Positions 61,288 to 64,000 of a stretch of DNA of 64,000 bases are shown here, one piece after another. Under the pieces are notes generated by a model. The model searched no databases and had not been told where the DNA came from. It saw nothing but the letters and a program-made list of their open reading frames with translations. The first letter of the stretch is position 1; every line of letters starts with the position of its first letter. This DNA is from Vibrio panuliri (GTDB taxonomy: Bacteria; Pseudomonadota; Gammaproteobacteria; Enterobacterales; Vibrionaceae): assembly GCF_009938205.1 (NCBI RefSeq), contig NZ_AP019655.1, positions 1,240,001 to 1,304,000 on the forward strand. The letters are read 5' to 3'. The position numbers and the translations under genes were made by a program.

Positions 61288-61524
61288 CCAAATCGCGTAT
61301 CTGAGTGATTTCTCTTTTTTGACGTCACCCATCTTAACGATCGGTGTTAACGCTCGACTTTTGCGCTGACTTTGCTGACGCTCTTGCGCGAGTTTATTCT
61401 CTAAATCGCGATTACTTTGCGCTTGGTTAGCGACATGACCAAAGCGACGAAGTTGGTCTTGGGTGAAGTCTTGGTTAGGATCATAACGAGTATTCGAGTT
61501 AGTTTGTCTTCGACCAACAGCCAT
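61237..61524 (-). CDS. Small C-tail-anchored membrane protein, 95 aa
   Basis: A hydrophilic, Gln/Arg-rich N-terminal 70 residues (coiled-coil-like: NQAQSNRDLENKLAQERQQS) and one C-terminal helix (YAIWLTVALIVLLWFMYM). Tail-anchored topology with a cytoplasmic coiled coil is likely. Strong ribosome-binding site GAGGAGGTTGATATG. It overlaps the cyclase gene tail-to-tail by 51 bases. Function unknown. Confidence 0.6.
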   Translation of the reverse strand: MAVGRRQTNSNTRYDPNQDFTQDQLRRFGHVANQAQSNRDLENKLAQERQQSQRKSRALTPIVKMGDVKKEKSLRYAIWLTVALIVLLWFMYMTG

Positions 61525-61691
61525 ATCAACCTCCTCACATCAGTTACTACCAATAACATTAGTATAGTCAAAAGGTTGATTATTTTCTGTGTTTCACGTT
61601 TGAGTATGGATACAAGCGGTAATGAGGAGAGTGAGTTTGAAAACATTACAAATAACGAGAGCAATGCCGCGCGTTATACACGGCACCGTAA

Positions 61692-61970
61692 TTACAGGTA
61701 TTCACATAGATACGCCGTAGCCAACTCTACTTTTAACTGAAAAGAGGAATCACCCGCGACATTAAACGATTCACCATCGCGGAACGTTATCCAATCATTT
61801 TCACCATCGCGTTTGATGGTCAAGGCACCTTTTACAACTGTCATTTTTTCTGGAGCGGCGGTACCAAATGTGTACTCGCCCGGCGCCATCACGCCAACAC
61901 TAGATTCATCACTTTGCTGGGTAAACGCTAGAGACTGAACATTTCCCTCAAAATATACGTTGTGTTTCAT
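61692..61970 (-). CDS. ppnP: Pyrimidine/purine nucleoside phosphorylase PpnP
   Basis: A 92-residue small cupin close to E. coli PpnP (YaiE): MKHNVYFEGNVQSLAFTQQ, GVMAPGEYTFGTAAPEKMTVV and WITFRDGESFNVAG. It splits nucleosides with phosphate. The ATG at 61970 (AAGGAAGAAAA upstream) is the family start; the longer frame to 62066 is not. Divergent from the ABC1 gene. Confidence 0.93.
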   Translation of the reverse strand: MKHNVYFEGNVQSLAFTQQSDESSVGVMAPGEYTFGTAAPEKMTVVKGALTIKRDGENDWITFRDGESFNVAGDSSFQLKVELATAYLCEYL

Positions 61971-62122
61971 TTTTCTTCCTTGTTTTTCTGAACATTCATT
62001 GCTGACTTCACGTAAAAGCCAGAAACCTTTGATTTTGTATCGCAAAACTTGCGCAACAACAAGCAATAACTTACGGTCACTGACGGCTTACTTTGAACGG
62101 AACCCCAATTAAACACGACACT

Positions 62123-63436
62123 ATGGCAAATCAAGAATCTAAAATTCCCACTCACCGCTTGGCTCGTTTTGGTCAATTTGCTTCTCTTGCGACTCGAATT
62201 GGCAGTAATGTTGTCGCAGAAGGGGCTAAGCAGCTACTTAAAGGCGAGCGGCCTCATACCAAAGACCTTCTGCTCACACCGTCAAACATCAAACGCGTGG
62301 CTGACCAACTGGCTCACCTTAGAGGGGCAGCGATGAAAGTCGGTCAAATGCTGTCGATGGACAGTGGTGACATTCTGTCTCCTGAGTTGGCGGAAATTTT
62401 AGCGCGCTTACGCTCTGATGCGAATCCAATGTTATCTAAGCAGCTCAACGCTGTATTGGTCGATGGGTTGGGTGAGAACTGGAAGCAAGCATTTCTATCT
62501 TTCAACTTTAAGCCTGTAGCCAGCGCCTCAATTGGACAAGTTCATCAAGCATACACTGACGACGGGGATATGGTCGCGGTAAAAGTTCAATACCCCGGAA
62601 TACGTAATAGCATTGATAGTGATGTCGACAATGTCGCTACCCTGCTCAATGTGGTGGGAGTTATTCCCAAAGATATTGATATAAACGCTCTATTGGGGGA
62701 AGCCAAAAAACAGCTCCACGCTGAAGCTAATTACCAACTAGAATGTGAATATCTGCAACGATACAAGCAACACCTCACCCAACGCGACCATTTTGTTATT
62801 CCCAAAGCTTACCCCGAACTTAGTAGCGAGACGGTACTAACGATGGAGTACGTGGAGGGTGTAAGCATCGAGAGTCTGGTTGATGCACCACAAGCTCAAC
62901 GTGACGCCGTGATGCATGCTTTACTTGAGCTATTGTTTGCTGAACTGTTTGACTTCCAATTAGTGCAAACCGACCCTAACTTCGCAAACTATCGGTACAA
63001 CACCCAATCGCAGAAAGTCGTCCTACTCGATTTTGGTGCTACCAGAGAATACAGCGACATCATTAGCAACGGCTACCGACTCGCATTCCAAGCAGTGATT
63101 AACCACGACACAGGAGCACTAGAAGAAGCGTTGAGACAAATTGGCTTTTTCAGTCAAACGATCGTTGAAAGTCAGAAACAAGCGATACTTGAACTGGTCA
63201 CGCTGGCATGTGAGCCTATGTGTTATGAGGGCGCGTATGACTTTGGCCAATCCGATCTCGCGAATAAAATTCGTCAAAGAGGCACCGCATTGAGTATGCA
63301 AGAAAATTACTGGCACACTCCCCCTATTGATGCGATCTTCCTTCATCGGAAAATCGGTGGGCTATACTTGTTGGCAGCAAGGTTAAAAGCACGCGTTGAT
63401 ATTCGGAAACTCGTCATGCCCTATCTAAGCCTTTAG
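62123..63436 (+). CDS. ABC1/UbiB-type atypical kinase
   Basis: A 437-residue ABC1 (AarF/UbiB) family protein. KxGQ appears in MKVGQMLSMD; the A-rich loop replacing the glycine-rich loop is ASASIGQVHQA, Lys in VAVKVQYPG, and DFGATREY is the metal-binding DFG. Members regulate or assist quinone biosynthesis as ATPases. It lacks the long hydrophobic C-terminus of UbiB, so it is not the main UbiB. Substrate unknown. Confidence 0.88.
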   Translation: MANQESKIPTHRLARFGQFASLATRIGSNVVAEGAKQLLKGERPHTKDLLLTPSNIKRVADQLAHLRGAAMKVGQMLSMDSGDILSPELAEILARLRSDANPMLSKQLNAVLVDGLGENWKQAFLSFNFKPVASASIGQVHQAYTDDGDMVAVKVQYPGIRNSIDSDVDNVATLLNVVGVIPKDIDINALLGEAKKQLHAEANYQLECEYLQRYKQHLTQRDHFVIPKAYPELSSETVLTMEYVEGVSIESLVDAPQAQRDAVMHALLELLFAELFDFQLVQTDPNFANYRYNTQSQKVVLLDFGATREYSDIISNGYRLAFQAVINHDTGALEEALRQIGFFSQTIVESQKQAILELVTLACEPMCYEGAYDFGQSDLANKIRQRGTALSMQENYWHTPPIDAIFLHRKIGGLYLLAARLKARVDIRKLVMPYLSL

Positions 63437-63559
63437 TTTAGCTTTGCGTATAAGATCAAACTTCCTCACATTCAAATTGCCTTATCGGTTTTATTTTTAC
63501 AAGCTGGCAACAGTATTGAATCTGGGTAGCCGTTCGCAGTGACATAGGGGTAGTTAGCA

Positions 63560-64000
63560 ATGGCGATGTACTTTCGACGACAGTCGACGCGCAGCAAAGC
63601 GAGTCTGACGCTACATGCCATTCGCTACACGCTATTTGCAGTTGCCATCACCACTGTTGGCGCGTTAAGTGTCCTTATCTATCAGAACTATCAACAATCG
63701 ATTGATCCACATCGCGTCTATGGGCGCTGGATCGAGATTGGTACCCCCACCTATGATCGAGCAACAATTGAATTCAACCAAGATGGTGTTTTTCGTAATA
63801 ATCGCCTAATCACGACAAAATTTGAGTTTGACGGCAGTCAAATCAGGCTAGAAACTGGCTCGGGGTGGCACGTCTACCAGCTATCCTCGCGACAAAACGC
63901 TCCGTTATTGAATCGAGTGCAGCCAAACAGCCCTTCTCAGCGTTTTGTCAAACAAGGTTACGAACACCTGGTGGATCTCGAAGGTGGCGGATTAGGGAAA
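63560..64000 (+). CDS. DUF2850 family membrane protein, 5' part
   Basis: The open frame runs to the window end without a stop (147 codons). One membrane helix (about 21-43, AIRYTLFAVAITTVGALSVL) precedes a periplasmic region with the DUF2850 pattern RVYGRWIEIGTPTYDRATIE and QDGVFRNNRLI. Such proteins are found in Vibrio; function unknown. Starts at 63560 or 63566. Confidence 0.75.
   Translation, partial: MAMYFRRQSTRSKASLTLHAIRYTLFAVAITTVGALSVLIYQNYQQSIDPHRVYGRWIEIGTPTYDRATIEFNQDGVFRNNRLITTKFEFDGSQIRLETGSGWHVYQLSSRQNAPLLNRVQPNSPSQRFVKQGYEHLVDLEGGGLGK

Overview
The window is a Vibrio-type gammaproteobacterial chromosome segment, most likely from the second chromosome of a marine Vibrio. The grounds are a Qrr quorum-sensing sRNA locus with sigma-54 and LuxO sites, a CsrB-family RNA under a VarA/GacA-type box, three diguanylate cyclases, several families common in Vibrio (DUF3541, DUF3612, DUF2850, DUF3012, DUF3313) and low-to-mid GC. 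The species is not determined. I see no tRNA, rRNA, CRISPR array or intact insertion sequence.

Layout. 1-15.9 kb: pcp (cut by the window edge), a secreted dienelactone-hydrolase-like protein, a DEAD-box helicase, a ROK sugar kinase, a TPR-GGDEF protein, mntH, an aromatic amino acid permease with a TyrR-type box, trmK, an MFS pump with a divergent AraC regulator, small conserved proteins, a DUF3313 lipoprotein, an HTH protein and a PBP5-type carboxypeptidase. 16-25.6 kb: a CspA-family gene with a long leader, yaeQ, azurin, csrB, dCMP deaminase, a long-form GAPDH, a DJ-1/PfpI protein, a lipoprotein, a probable sRNA, a MazG-like protein, an orphan type IV prepilin and a NicO transporter. 25.7-33.6 kb: an accessory stretch with a six-gene run of tiny unknown proteins, a diverged repeat of its last gene's 3' end elsewhere in the window, a beta-barrel protein, a micropeptide coupled to a PAP2 phosphatase, and a stand-alone Cro/CI-like switch with palindromic operators. 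33.6-42 kb: a candidate sRNA, rnb, deaD, and a TAXI-type TRAP transporter. 42.2-48.3 kb: a complete rbsDACBKR ribose operon with an RbsR-type operator. 48.5-54.3 kb: small proteins, a DUF924-argO-VOC-rof operon, and a DUF3612 XRE regulator divergent from an unknown gene. 54.3-64 kb: qrr, a CHASE-type GGDEF cyclase, alkB, DUF3541, an EamA exporter with divergent LysR regulator, a membrane AGDEF cyclase, ppnP, an ABC1 kinase-like protein and a truncated DUF2850 gene.

The regulatory theme is post-transcriptional and signalling: csrB, qrr, at least two further candidate sRNAs, two helicases, RNase II, a cold-shock protein and Rof, together with three structurally different c-di-GMP synthases. The least explained parts are the tiny-protein operon at 25.8-27.3 kb with its diverged repeat, the Cro/CI-like switch at 30.1-31.7 kb, and the promoter-plus-terminator bounded non-coding units at 23.7 and 33.7-33.9 kb. 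Names rest on motif recognition by eye; no database search was run.
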